Of a stretch of 64,000 nucleotides of DNA, positions 11,183-21,848 are shown in pieces (position 1 is the first letter of the stretch; every line of letters starts with the position of its first letter). A program made the translations under genes and the position numbers. The notes under the pieces are model-generated. The model did no database searches, had not been told where the DNA came from, and saw nothing but the letters and a program-made list of their open reading frames with translations. Source of the stretch: Lunularia cruciata (taxonomy: Eukaryota; Streptophyta; Marchantiopsida; Lunulariales; Lunulariaceae). The stretch covers positions 2,671,001-2,735,000 of the forward strand of contig OX419756.1 of the NCBI GenBank assembly GCA_948567375.1. The letters are read 5' to 3'.

Positions 11183-11932
11183 GTGAACGACATGGTATAC
11201 GAACTATACCGTCCTGATAATGAGACCAAATGTGAAATTTTGTTTTTCCATGGACTTCAATTTGGAGATAGCGACGATTCTGAGATCTATTTATCAACTT
11301 GGAAGTCTGGAAATTTATCATCACGGGAAATTTGGCCTAAGAAATGGTTACCTGAGCGATTCCCATGGGCGAGAATTCTAGCTATAAGATATGATTCTCA
11401 TGTCATAACCTCAGCATATAGAGGTAGATTTGATCTTCATATTATTTCGGAAAGTCTGGCCCAAGATCTAGTTCATGCAGGGGTGGGGAAGTCGACTGCT
11501 TGCCCAGTGATATTTGCCGGGCACAGTTTTGGTGGACTTGTGATGAAACAATTATGTTTCTATGTCGATTATAAAAAAACTACTTCAGTATCTCAACAAG
11601 AAAAAGCACAGATGAAATGTTTGTTAGAGAGCATCAAAGGATTATTTTTCTATGGAACTCCTCATCATGGGATGTCACCACAATATGTTATACCCGTGCA
11701 AAATCCTAGTCCTTTAATGGAGTTGGTAAAAGTACTCAGCGCCGGAGCTGCAAGACTACATGAACACCTGGAGAACTTACAAGAGCGCTACAAATGGAAG
11801 GTTGGTGGAGTTGGAGAGATCAAGGAAACATGCTTGGCATGCGGAACGCGAAGACCGTTGTGGTTGCAGATCATGCTGGCAGGAGCTAATCTATGTAGCT
11901 GTGGTTTGACAGCAGTATGGCATGACAACTAC
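11183..11932 (+). CDS. Exon: SERAC1-like alpha/beta-hydrolase domain (copy 1)
   Basis: A 250-codon exon runs from the acceptor TTCAG at 11182 to the donor TAC|GTACGT at 11933. It encodes the N-terminal lipase-like fold: VYELYRP, the strand ILFFHGL (oxyanion region), the nucleophile elbow GHSFGGLVMKQ with its catalytic Ser, and FFYGTPHHGM. The distal His of the triad is in the next placed exon. A Cys-rich insert (CLACG ... CSCG) precedes the donor. In other hydrolase-NB-ARC proteins this domain occupies the position of TIR or CC in NLRs. Substrate unknown. Confidence 0.85.
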
Positions 11933-12305
11933 GTACGTATCCTGTTATCCCCATCGGACTCCTCAGACGTCTCATAACACCTTTGTGATGCCAACAACTC
12001 AAATCTCACTTAATGTCGTCGCAAGCTGTAGTGAATTCAGAAATCAATGTGAATGGTCTTATGTCCACACAGAGCTCCGTACGGTACTTGGAACAAACGC
12101 AGAACAAACGCAGATCCTGACCAAGATATAGTAATGGACAAACTTTCTACAATTGAGATCATCTCGTGATTATCAATTTCCTCTCAACTTGGATGAGCTC
12201 CAATGGTCCAAATCTTACTCCATGAGTAAGATCAGGTCAATTTTACCAATTAAAGAGATATGCTAAAAGTCATAGGCCCTGCCATTTCTCGATGTCTATG
12301 TACAG

Positions 12306-12449
12306 AGTGATTTCAAAGGTATCCTTGTGGAGGAAGGATCGGCACGGCATGGTCAATTCACAATGGTGAATGCGGATCACATCTCATTGTGCCAACCTGA
12401 AACCCGGAAATCAAACTCTTACACACGTTTGGTAAACTTTGTTGAGCAG
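12306..12449 (+). CDS. Exon: C-terminal part of the hydrolase domain (copy 1)
   Basis: Forty-eight codons lie between acceptor TGTACAG at 12305 and donor GAGCAG|GTATGT. The peptide includes SDFKGILVEEGSAR and NADHISLCQPETR, the usual ending of SERAC1/LipA-type hydrolases, with the His of ADHISLC as the probable catalytic His. The region between 11933 and 12305 should hold one more small exon (near 12070-12160), but its frame is broken in this copy by a one-base gain relative to copy 2. Confidence 0.75.
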
Positions 12450-12631
12450 GTATGTTTCAAGTTCGTTGCTGCACAGATTCTCTAACCCATATCTTGTCTG
12501 TCAGCATATATTTCTCTTCAAGTTGGCTTGATATGCTAGAAAATATTTTGAAGAAGTCTTCGCACATATTTTACTTTCATCATGTATAACAACTAGTTTA
12601 ATCAACCTATGTCCATTGTGCAATGTTTCAG

Positions 12632-13297
12632 GTTACTGGAATGGTGCAAGAACCCCGAAACTGGCCCCATTCTACAAGAAGCCTGAACACATATGCACCA
12701 CTTCCGGACCTAGAGGCAAGCGTTCGGGAAGCGTTGGAAGAGGAAGATGTAGTTTTGTTGTATGGCAATCCCGGAAGTGGTAAATCCACTCTAGCCAGAT
12801 ACATAAGACATTACTACTCACATAGTCCTTATGAACTGCGAGGCAGGAACAAAATTGCCGCTGGATCTAGCCGGGATGATCCGCTTTCTGAACCCAGGAA
12901 GTGCATCATCGTTTTCTTGGAATGTGGGTCCGGGGCGGATGTGGGATCCAAGCTGTCAGAACTTTTCCATAGCCTTGGTTCAGTGGCAAGTTCTAGGTCA
13001 GACTACAGTTCAGATAAAATTGTTCGCATCACACAAGAAATACGATCTGTACTCAAAATGCAAGAAACTTTGATAATCCTGGATGACGTATGGGAACAGC
13101 ATTTCATCAAAGCTTTCGTTGCTGACCTTGCGTTTGATTTACATCATCAAGTGAAATTTCTAATCACCTCCAGAATTTCCACCATATGGAATTCTTCAGT
13201 TCGCATAGAAATTCCACCAGTCAGCTTGGAGAACGCAGAACGTATCCTGGCTGCGCATGCAGGCTTTCCCCATCTCGAACTGCCCTCGGATTTGAAG
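12632..13297 (+). CDS. Exon: NB-ARC nucleotide-binding core (copy 1)
   Basis: A 222-codon exon between acceptor ATGTTTCAG and donor TTGAAG|GTTTGC. It holds the P-loop GNPGSGKST (exon residues 45-53), the kinase-2 strand TLIILDDVWE (about 146-155) and the RNBS-B-like KFLITSR (about 175-181). This is the ATP-binding switch module of NLR-type STAND proteins. Only about six residues differ from copy 2 over the exon, far fewer than in the hydrolase exon. Confidence 0.92.
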
Positions 13298-13544
13298 GTT
13301 TGCGTTGCCATAACCTGCTAGTTTCATGATTTATTGCCACGGCCAAATTGTCCAACTTCTCTCTCTGTACTTACTATTGTAGTTATTTCATTTGATGATA
13401 TAACTTGTAACTTGATGGAGTTGCTGCGTAGCCGCAGATATGATATGAGGAATTATTTCTCGTATCAAGCAAAGATTATCAAATTGGATTATTGCTTGAC
13501 ACATATGTTTGCTGATTGCATCTAGTGGTACAAAACACTTGCAG

Positions 13545-14468
13545 GTTACTGTTGATCGTTTGGTAAAACGAACAGAGTGTAATCCATTGGCTCTGGCGAC
13601 GGTAGGATCGAGAATATGCAAGAGCAAGAACGAGGATCCCAAGGAGTGGATTCAGGTGACAAAGGATTACTCCAGCACCATCATTGGCCTCGGCGAAGGC
13701 GCAGATTCACATTTCACACCAGTATTTGATTCTCCGTATGAAAGAAATATTGGAGAAACATTGTTGTTGACATATAGACACTTGTCACAGGGTGCTAGAT
13801 GTCTGCTCATTTTGATCGCGAACTGTGATGGGAAAAGCATTCCCCGGCATGTTGTGCGCAAGCTGCACGCAAGAATTCAACTCCGAGAAGCAGAAAATCT
13901 GGTGATATTTAACAATCACGTCAAACAATTGACAGAAGATGGTACTATGCTGCAAGTCAACGCCGCTTCCACAATGTTGTTTGATCCGACACTTGCTCTC
14001 AGTTCCTCGCAGCCATACGCGGGCAGTTGCCATAACTATGAAACCCTGGGGTTTCATGATTTACAACGGAAGTTTGTCAACAACCACAATGAAACGAGGA
14101 ATAATGTCATGAAGGTGATGGATTCCTTACTGGGTACCTGTCGCGATGGAACATCCTCGGTACAAATCACGGTAGATGAACACCGCGGCGCACTCAAGGA
14201 GGTCCTTGCACTTTGCATTCTTTATTTAAAAAAGCCGTATGCACAGAGAGCCGCCGAATACCTGGGAATACTTGATCCAGATTTCAATCTTTTCAAGGAA
14301 CTACGGGTTGTACTAGAACCCCTTGTTACCCTGTTGTGTGAGCAACTCTTAGAGGACGAAGGGCGAAATCACGAAAACTCAGAGAGTGAGGAAGAGAGCA
14401 ACCAATCGTCAAAGAGAGAGTACGAGGTCGGAGCGGACTTGGACAAATCGGTTTGTTGTGCGAAGCAG
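13545..14468 (+). CDS. Exon: ARC/winged-helix half of NB-ARC plus acidic linker (copy 1)
   Basis: A 308-codon exon follows acceptor CACTTGCAG. It has the GLPLA-equivalent CNPLALATVG near its start, a winged-helix-like stretch LSQGARCLLILIANCDGKS, and GFHDLQRKFV, which is the likely MHD-motif equivalent (HD). The last 60 codons are acidic and low-complexity (ESEEESNQSSKREYE) and look like a flexible linker to the ARM domain. The exon ends in a strong donor AAGCAG|GTAAGG. Confidence 0.85.
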
Positions 14469-15081
14469 GTAAGGGAAGAATATTTCCTCCAGGATATATC
14501 AGTTCAAGTTGACGAGGAAGTGGAAACATGCGCGGAAAAATGTAGTGACATTGGCTCATTTCACCTAGTAAATGCATGAAACCAAATATTCGAACCTTAT
14601 CTATAAACATAAAAGGTAACTACGAGTTCTCTGAACATGAAAATTTTAGTAATTTTCATATTTGGGTAAGAATCGAGTCTACGGCTGTTTTATGTTATTT
14701 TTGTCTACGCCCATTGGAGAGATATTAAGCCGTACATCTCTTACCTGCTCTTGTGGAATTCCTCATGAACTCCTTGCAATACATTGCTATTAACCTAATC
14801 TACATAATTTCGCAAATGAACAACCACGGACGGGCGTCACTGACTATTTCATTTCATGACGTGTAATTCTTTCTGCTAGAGATCTTGTTTTAGTGATTGA
14901 CTTTAGTGGACATGTAGGATATGCATACAGTTGAAATGGTGCAACCTTTTACGGCGTAATTTTGCAACTCTCACTTTGAGTTTTTGAATTTGACTATAAT
15001 GAGAAACTAGAATCATCACAAATTGATCTTGTGTAGTTTTGCTCCTAGTGAGAAGAAGTGAACGCATTCCCCCTTGCGCAG
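14469..15081 (+). other. Intron before the ARM exon (copy 1)
   Basis: An AT-rich 613-bp stretch runs from the GTAAGG donor to the acceptor TTGCGCAG at 15081. It is shared with unit 2 (59759-60364). No independent gene is seen. Confidence 0.65.
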
Positions 15082-17403
15082 TTAATGATCAAGATTGTTT
15101 GCAACGTGAACTCCATGATGATAGTCTTGTAACTTTGCTTGTCCTCTTTCAAGTTTGGGCCCGCTATTGCCACCGTATTACGCAACCTTAGCTACTCAAA
15201 GCTAAAGTCAACACTGGAGGGTCACATTCCCAGGACGATACAGAATTTGGTCAGTTCGTCGCACGGAGATATAAACCAATCACCGCCAATCCAGGCACTT
15301 CACTTGTATTGTCTTTCTCAGCTAGCGTTCCTCTCCGCTCCTCGACAAGAGATTCAAGGATTCCCCGGTGCCATTAAGGCAGTGGTGAATTCCTACTGGC
15401 CTGATCATGCGGATTGTTTTGTGCTCTCCATTTACAAACTAAACACTTTGACTGGTTTGGCCGTGGACGCTGTAGCTGGGAAGAAAATAGGAGAAGTCAG
15501 TGGCGCCATTCCGAAGATGCTGTCATTGATCCACAAGGCAAGCGGCGATATCGCTTCACAGGAGGCATTGATGCGACTTCTGCGGAATTTGACATGGAAG
15601 CATGAGTCAAATGGAAAGCAGATTGTGGAACAGCATGGCGCTGTTGAAGGATTGGTGAAGCTCTTGGATGGTGAGAAGAGCTCCAAGTTCCTTGAACATT
15701 TGGCAGATACGCTAGGGAATGTGGCAGTCGGAACCGAAGGAAACAAGAAAATAGGAGAAGTGAGTGGGGCCATCCGGAAGCTGCTGTCATTGATCCACAA
15801 GGAAAGCGGCGATATTGCTTCACAGGAGCCATTGATGAGAGCTTTGAGGAATTTGACATCGATGCATGAGTCAAATAGAAAGCAGATTGTGGAACAGCAT
15901 GGCGCTGTTGAAGGATTGGTGAAGCTCTTGGATGGTGAGAAGAGCTCCAAGTTCCTTCAACATTTGGCATATACTCTAGGGAATGTGGCAGTCGGAACCG
16001 AAGGAAACAAGAAAATAGGAGAAGTGAGTGGGGCCATCCCGAAGCTGCTGTCATTGATCCACAAGGAAAGCGGGGATATTGCTTCACAGGAGGCATTGAT
16101 GGGAGTTCTGCAGATTTTGACAGGAGGAAATGAGTCGAATAGAAAGCAGATTGTGGAACAGCATGGCGCTGTTGAAGGATTGGTGAAGCTCTTGGATGGT
16201 GAGAAGAGCTCCAAGTTCCTTGAACATTTGGCATATACACTAGGGGATGTGGCAATCGGAACCGAAGGAGACAAGAAAATAGGAGAAGTGAGTGGGGCCA
16301 TCCGGAAGCTGCTGTCATTAATCCACAAGGAAAGCGGGGATATTGCGTCACAGAAGGCATTGATGAGAGCTTTGAGGAATTTGACATCGATGCATGAGTC
16401 AAATAGAAAGCAGATTGTGGAACAGCATGGCGCTGTTGAAGGATTGGTGAAGCTCTTGGATGGTGAGAAGAGCTCCAAGTTCCTTGAACATTTGGCATAT
16501 ACTCTAGTGAATGTGGCAAGCGGAACCGAAGGAAAGAAGAAAATAGGAGAAGTGAGTGGGGCCATCCCGAAGCTGCTGTCATTAATTCTCAAAGACGATG
16601 GTAGTCCAGGATTACTACAGGCACTAATGAGTACCTTACAGCAATTAGCCTTGTTGGAGGCTAATCGGATGCAGATCATGGAGTATACTGGCAGTCTCGA
16701 GGGATTAGTGAAACTTATTGATGTTGGTAAGAGTTATGGGTACCTGAACGAGGTTTGTGAGACAATATATTTCCTGGCTATTGAAAGTGAAGGTGGGATG
16801 AGTATAGGGAATGTTCCTGGAGCTATTTCCAAGATGGTATCACTCGTCTTGCAAGATGATGGGGTTATCCCATATAACGTTCAAGAGACATTAGTGTTAG
16901 CCTTGCAACGTTTAATGGTGATCAAGGGTAACCGAAGGCAGATTCTAGAAAATCGGGGAACAATAGAGGGATTGTTGCAACTCGTGGATCGTTGGAAGAG
17001 CTCTCGGTACCTTGAAGGGGTGGCATCCATATTGGCTACAGTGGCAATCGACGCGGAAGGTACCCAGTACGCAGGAGTAGTTTCTAGAGCGATATCCAAG
17101 CTCGTAATCTCTGTCTTACAAGATAACGACAGTGGTGTATTTGAAGCGAAGTTGGTAGAATCTTTACTTGTTCGTTGCTTAATCTAGCTGGGCACACTTA
17201 AAGAGCTTGAAAGGCTTCTCAATAAGCATGAAGCTCATTGTGAAATTTTAAAGACTAAGAAAAGTCCAACCATATACGAGAGGTGCTCCGTGCGTTACAT
17301 GTTTGGCAACGAGCTTGATGATATGAAACCTTTTTGTTTAACATGGGGGGCCACAAGTAAGAACGGAAAAAACTGCCAAGTCACTTTTCAAAACACGGTC
17401 CTG
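15082..17403 (+). CDS. Exon: ARM-repeat domain (copy 1), with premature stops
   Basis: One long exon codes for about 770 residues of helical repeats. After a conserved lead-in (FKFGPAIATVLRNLSYSKLK) come four 88-residue units and several diverged ones, typical of Armadillo-like alpha-solenoids that bind proteins. Relative to copy 2, one base is lost near 15110 and one gained near 15140, so TAA at 15130-15132 is in frame and the main open frame begins again at 15139. A TAG at 17185-17187 interrupts the frame, but the same frame continues open for over 70 codons (YERCSVRYMFGNELDDMKPF) to a donor GTCCTG|GTAAGT at 17403/17404. The original protein therefore had a further C-terminal module. Confidence 0.75.
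15490..16545 (+). repeat. Four 264-bp tandem units in the ARM exon (copy 1)
   Basis: The landmark GGAGAAGTnAGTGG recurs at 15490, 15754, 16018, 16282 and 16546, exactly 264 bp apart. Each unit encodes 88 residues, equal to two ARM-like repeats, with cores SGAIPKLLSLIHKESGDIAS and GAVEGLVKLLDGEKSSKFL. Units are very similar to each other at the DNA level; repeats after 16600 are clearly older. Confidence 0.95.
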
Positions 17404-18329
17404 GTAAGTCATACTCTGAATTTTGAAGCTTTGTCGGGGCCCTTGTTATGAAATATTGAATGAGGGAATGAACGTGGGGACAGTAGATCTGGGGTCAATG
17501 AAGAAAAAGGGAACTTGCATTTGGAATCCTCCTATCGACCGACGGGTCAATGAGTCCGTTTTACGAATTCTGACAATATTCTCTTAAAAAATTTAAAATA
17601 CGTATATTTTATATTTATATACTATTTGAACTAAATAGGATCACATGTAACTAATATATTGACACCATTAGAATTACAAAATTTGTGTATTAAAATCATG
17701 TATTTGGAATTGAAAACATATTGCACAATGATCGTATACCCGGAATAGAAAACATATTGGTTTGTCCACTACGATATAGATCTGGAACTGAATGTATATA
17801 GCAGAGCAGATTATTTGAAGTGTGAATGACTTAACAAGATAAAAAATATTCCCGTGGTAAGAATTGGAATGGGTGGCATCTATGTCTTCACTATGTAATA
17901 CATGCTCCATTAGCCGAAGAACTATTTGACTGATTCTTTTAATTGATATAAAATATAAAATCAGAAATTATTAGCATTTACTATATGAAAATTCCAAAGT
18001 CGTTAATATTTAATTCAGGTGCCTAAACAAATAAGCAAAAGTAAACTGAGAGTCATAAATGAATCAAGGAATTTTATATAACTCTAGCATCTAACTAAAG
18101 ATCTATGAATCATATACTCAATATTGCAATCCTCGCAAAATTATCAACAGAGTACTCCATCGGAGATTTCCGGAACCAGAAAACATGCAGTCCTCTCTTC
18201 TTCGATATCGATGGCTTTCTTTCCAAAGGTATATAGATGGACCCGAAGAGGCTATCATAGAAAGAGAATACAATACAAGAAAGAGACGAGGTGATCGACA
18301 TTTGATGCCAATAGTGCAACTGAATCAGA
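17404..18329. other. AT-rich spacer or intron downstream of copy 1
   Basis: After the GTAAGT donor the sequence becomes AT-rich with no open frame of note. No transposon motif is recognised. Confidence 0.45.
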
Positions 18330-18690
18330 AGTGTTGATCAGGCTAATAGAACAAGGAATTCGTACTTAAAATACTGGAGCGGTTTTGAAGGCTCTATCAA
18401 TCTTGCAAAACTTGTAAAAGTCATGACATGATTTCAACGCAAACGCAATGCCTGTCAAGCTTGGCAGAAGACATCCTGAACCTACCGTAGTTCAACACGG
18501 CCGGCCTCACCTGGCCATGGCTAGTTAAGCTAAATTTATATGGGATTCCAAACTTCCTGAGTGATTTTCTCGGCTCTGCAATCCAGGAAGAATGAAACTT
18601 CGTCGATCCTAGACGAAAGGGTGCTAATCTCAGGTTCGGTAACGAGCATAGCTACATCTTATATTGTAAAGAAGTACAATCTATGAAAGA
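18330..18690 (+). pseudogene. Possible decayed coding remnant
   Basis: A less AT-rich island whose plus frame reads in pieces as helical-repeat-like protein: ESEVLIRLIEQGIRT, GAVLKALSILQNL and, after interruptions, GSAIQEE. Stops are frequent. It could be a further exon of the ARM gene or an unrelated dead gene. This is a weak call based on composition and helix-like periodicity. Confidence 0.25.
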
Positions 18691-18702
18691 AAACTATATG
18701 AT

Positions 18703-19770
18703 AGTTTAAGATATAGGTAAATATTGCATCTACTCTAGAAATAGACAAAAGTAAAACTAAAAAAAAGAAATAAAGTAAAAGAAAGTAATTAAGCAAGAAC
18801 TTTAGTGTATTAGTAGATTGAGAATGCAAGCTAGTTCTTAACTATTATACTAATTGTGAGTACTTATTAGAAGATTCATTGTGGGTCAATTATAAGATCT
18901 ATATTATTTGAAGTATATTTAAGCTAGACTGTTATAGTAGTTATATCTTTGTGTTGATTGCTTGCACTAGATATGGCAACTAGATACTCCAGTGCCTTTT
19001 GGTACAACTGCCATAAGTCTACTTACAGGAAAACTTCATCTCTAACTTCCATTTTGTGGATTGAAGACCTCCTTTTACTATGTACAAGATGCTTCTACTT
19101 TGTAAATGAAAGACCTTCCCTGTACCTTCTATTAAGATAGAAGCAATTTGCTCAATTTAAGCTGATTTTGAGGAATTGGATTCCAATTAATACCTTAATC
19201 AATTCACTATGATGGATGCTTCTACTTTGTAAATGGAAGACCTTCATCCACTTTTCTACAACGAAAAAGGAAATTTGTATACTTTAAGGTAAAATTACCT
19301 TAAAGTATGCAAATTTACTTTTTCTTAGTAGAAAAGTGGATGAGTGTCTTCCATTTCAATTAATGCTTTAATCAATTCATGTCTTAATTATGGTATGTTT
19401 TAATTTATTTTTTCCCTGATCCAATCTTATGATGGTAAATTTGACCATAGTTATATTGTAACTTCAATTAATGCCTTAAGTATGGTGTGTTTCAATTATT
19501 AAAAGCTTGCCTTAATTAGCATGTTCCAATTGTTGTTTTTTCTTGATCCAATCTTATGATGGTAACTTTGACTATAATTTTATAGTAATTGAACATAGAA
19601 TTTTGGATATGTTCCTAATAGACTTTTTGTATCTTAGTAGAAAAATGGACAAATTTCCTCTAGTAGAGTGGTGTACAAAGGTCTTCCGCTTACAAAATAA
19701 AAACAAGAAGTTAGACTATGCGAGTATTGGGTAATAACAATATTGAGAACATATTCATCTCAAGGTTGCA
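18703..19770 (+). repeat. Dispersed repeat, copy 2
   Basis: Partner of 7682-8530, in the same orientation. It differs mainly by insertions, including a long fold-back at 19233-19353 that copy 1 lacks. Confidence 0.7.
19233..19353. repeat. Fold-back (inverted repeat) of about 121 bp
   Basis: The left arm reads ATGGAAGACCTTCATCCACT and the right arm ends AGTGGATGAGTGTCTTCCAT. The arms pair over about 55 bp with few mismatches and meet at GGTAAAATTACC. Such a structure fits a MITE, or a transcript that folds into a long hairpin. Confidence 0.85.
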
Positions 19771-20239
19771 TATCAGAATCAGATTTGTTGCAGGGTAGGC
19801 ACTAACCTATGTAATGGGCATTGAAGGTGCACAACAATACTCCCTAGAATTTAATCTCAAAATTTGAAATTAGATATAGTTTTGTTATGAGAGAAATATC
19901 AAGCTCACAATTCCCAACCTCTAAATCTAGAATTAGACATTCTGCTCTGAAGCAAGAAACATCAAACTTTCAATTCTTGAGCTCTCCAAATGCTACTCAT
20001 AGGCTTTTGTTACTTAATGAAATCTCCAACATTCACTAGATTTCCATGTCTAAAGAATGTCAACATCATTATTGACATTGAGACACTTTAATATCCACAT
20101 TTTTGGAATACCAAAATATGAAGATTGCAAGATCACCAAATGAAAAGCAAGTACCAAGGAGATTTTACATTTTCAAGTCAATAATAGAGAAGTTATACAC
20201 ATGGAGCGGATACAACACAATCCAAATGTCATAATATTT
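19771..20239. other. AT-rich spacer, nothing recognised
   Basis: No coding or repeat feature is evident before the LTR-like sequence that begins near 20240. Confidence 0.4.
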
Positions 20240-21425
20240 GCTAAGAGCTAAAGTAAGAAGAATTAGATTCTCTTGCAAGTTTACATCTTAAGTAGATTTC
20301 ATATTTATAGGGAACTTACAAGGCTCTTGAGAAGCTTTCTAGAATCTGCCTTCTGAAAGTGCAAGCTAAGCTAACCAGGAAGCTTCTTGAGAAGTTTTCT
20401 TCTAGAAATTGTCTACTTGGTGTGCAAGCTAATCTAGTCCAGAAGCTTCCCAAGAAGCTTCTTTCTAGAAACCATCTACTTGGTATGCAAGCTAAGCTTA
20501 ACTAGAAAGCTTCCCAAGAAGCATTCTCTTAGAAGTTGCCACTTGACATATATATTACCTAACACTTGGTAAGTACCAAGAAGCTTCCTAAATAATTCTA
20601 GAATAATTTTATAATTCTTGGCTAATTTGGCTAATTTGTTACATTATTAGTCTTGACTAACTCGTCTATAAACTCCATATTGTTGTAAATTCTCACACCT
20701 CTAGTTGGTGATGTCCTTGTTACCATGGAAGCTTCAAATTTCTAGATGGTCTTTTTTTCATTATGGAGTTGAGAAAGAGGCCTTAGGTGACATTATGAAG
20801 CGGATACACTTTCCAAAGGACTTTGTACTCAATATGTTGTTGTGACCATTGATGGGGATGAGGAGAAGAGGGGGTTGGACACAAGTAGGAAAGGAAGATG
20901 AATTAGAAACAAAGGATTTCAATTTGGAAAAATGAAAGACATGGTATATTTATATATGACTAGGCAAGGTAAGAAGATTAGAATGTATGATTTGGGTGAC
21001 ATTAAATGGACCTATCCAATTAGGAGCAAGTTTACAAAATTAGGTATCAAGTGGAAGGGGTAAGTTACTAGATGAAAGTATGACCTTATCATTGAGTTGA
21101 AAGGTGAGATCACAATGATGTTGATTGCATATCACTTTTGACAATTTTGAGCAACAAGCAGATGAGAGTTGACTTGTTGTAAAGAGTCGGATATTGTGGT
21201 CAAGAAGGTGGAAGTATGAGAAATGTGTAGAAGGAGCAAGAAGAGAATTTGGAACAAGTGGGTCTTAGCCAAAATTAAGGAAGCAAGGAAAGAATTTGTG
21301 CTTGCATACTTGGAGTTGTTGTAGGCAAATTCAACAGCCGTAATGCATGCATCCTTGTTAGTATGGTGAATATTGACAAAGACACAAAGCTTATCTTCCA
21401 AGGTGCAATTTGCACATTTGGTTTG
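20240..21425 (-). mobile_element. E0: old Gypsy element, 3' part (LTR and pol end)
   Basis: About 20240-20692 resembles the LTR of E1-E3: GAAGCTTC motifs at 20340-20540, TATTTATAGG near 20310, and an end near CCATATTGTTGTA. It is followed by the pol 3' region on the minus strand, with chromodomain-side sequence at 20700-21000 and integrase at 21040-21425. The element is interrupted at 21425 by E1 and resumes at 52235. It is the oldest layer of the array and heavily mutated. Confidence 0.7.
21421..21425. repeat. Target-site duplication of E1, left (GTTTG)
   Basis: GTTTG directly precedes the LTR start TGTAAAAG at 21426. The same five bases follow the other LTR at 52230-52234, and E0 coding sequence is continuous across the two if E1 is removed. 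Confidence 0.9.
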
Positions 21426-21848
21426 TGTAAAAGACCAAAATCGAGGAGAGAAATAGGAGAATGGAAACTCACATTGGGACACTTGAATGAGGGAAAACTC
21501 CGAATGCCTAGCATGAGCTTCGGCTTCGGTATTTATAGGTAACATACAAGACCCTTGAAGTTTCTCAAGAAGCTTCCTTGAGCCGCTTTCTTGGAGTGCA
21601 AGTCAAGTTAACCAAGAAGCTTCTCAAGAAGCTTCCTTTTAGAAGCCGCCTACTTGGCATGCAAGCTAAGCTAGTTAGAAGCTTCTAGAAGCTTCCTTCT
21701 AGAAGCTACCTGCTTAGGGCGCAAGTTAACTAGTTGGGAAGCTTCTCAAGAAGCTTCTTAGATGCTTCTAGAATATTCTAGGCTATTTTGTCTTATTATC
21801 TACTTTGTAAGCCTGACTAACTTCGTTGCTAAACTCTATATTGTTACA
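21426..21848 (-). repeat. E1 3' LTR
   Basis: The 423-bp LTR begins TGTAAAAGACC and ends ATTGTTACA on the plus strand (reads TG...CA on either strand). It contains the perfect four-unit heat-shock-element array GAAGCTTCTAGAAGCTTC at 21678-21695 and further GAAGCTTC palindromes. Confidence 0.9.

Larger units (their letters stand above)
8555..17403 (+). repeat. Segmental duplication, unit 1 (hydrolase-NB-ARC-ARM gene plus 2.6 kb of 5' flank)
   Basis: The whole stretch is collinear with 53803 onward, including about 2.6 kb upstream of the hydrolase exon and all introns. Spacing is nearly preserved: from the start of homology to the hydrolase exon is 2628 versus 2664 bp, and from hydrolase to NB-ARC exon 1449 versus 1454 bp. 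Similarity is uneven. The NB-ARC exons and their intron are nearly identical, while the upstream flank, hydrolase exon and ARM exon are visibly more diverged. The two units are separated by the 36-kb nested retrotransposon array. Confidence 0.9.
11183..17403 (+). pseudogene. Hydrolase-NB-ARC-ARM receptor-like gene, copy 1 (multiple disruptions)
   Basis: This is a spliced gene of the type alpha/beta-hydrolase + NB-ARC + ARM repeats. Exons that can be placed are 11183-11932, 12306-12449, 12632-13297, 13545-14468 and 15082-17403, with intron phase 0 at each junction I could test. Hydrolase-NB-ARC proteins are known from bryophytes, where the described class carries LRRs; here the C-terminus is an ARM-like array. 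Damage in this copy: a +1 shift in the small region near 12090-12110 relative to copy 2, a one-base loss (15109-15112) and one-base gain (15138-15142) at the start of the last exon that bring an in-frame TAA at 15130-15132, and a TAG at 17185-17187. The main domains remain open, so decay is recent or the gene is expressed in a split form. Confidence 0.7.

Noticed and set aside
11091-11324. Minus-strand frames opposite the hydrolase and NB-ARC exons (also 13388-14610, 58957-59853)
   Set aside because: Shadows of real exons, with no domain.
15497-16582. Long minus-strand open frames (172-361 codons) opposite the ARM repeats of copy 1
   Set aside because: They repeat with the 264-bp unit, have low-complexity Ser/His/Pro composition and no domain. 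They are antisense shadows of the ARM exon.
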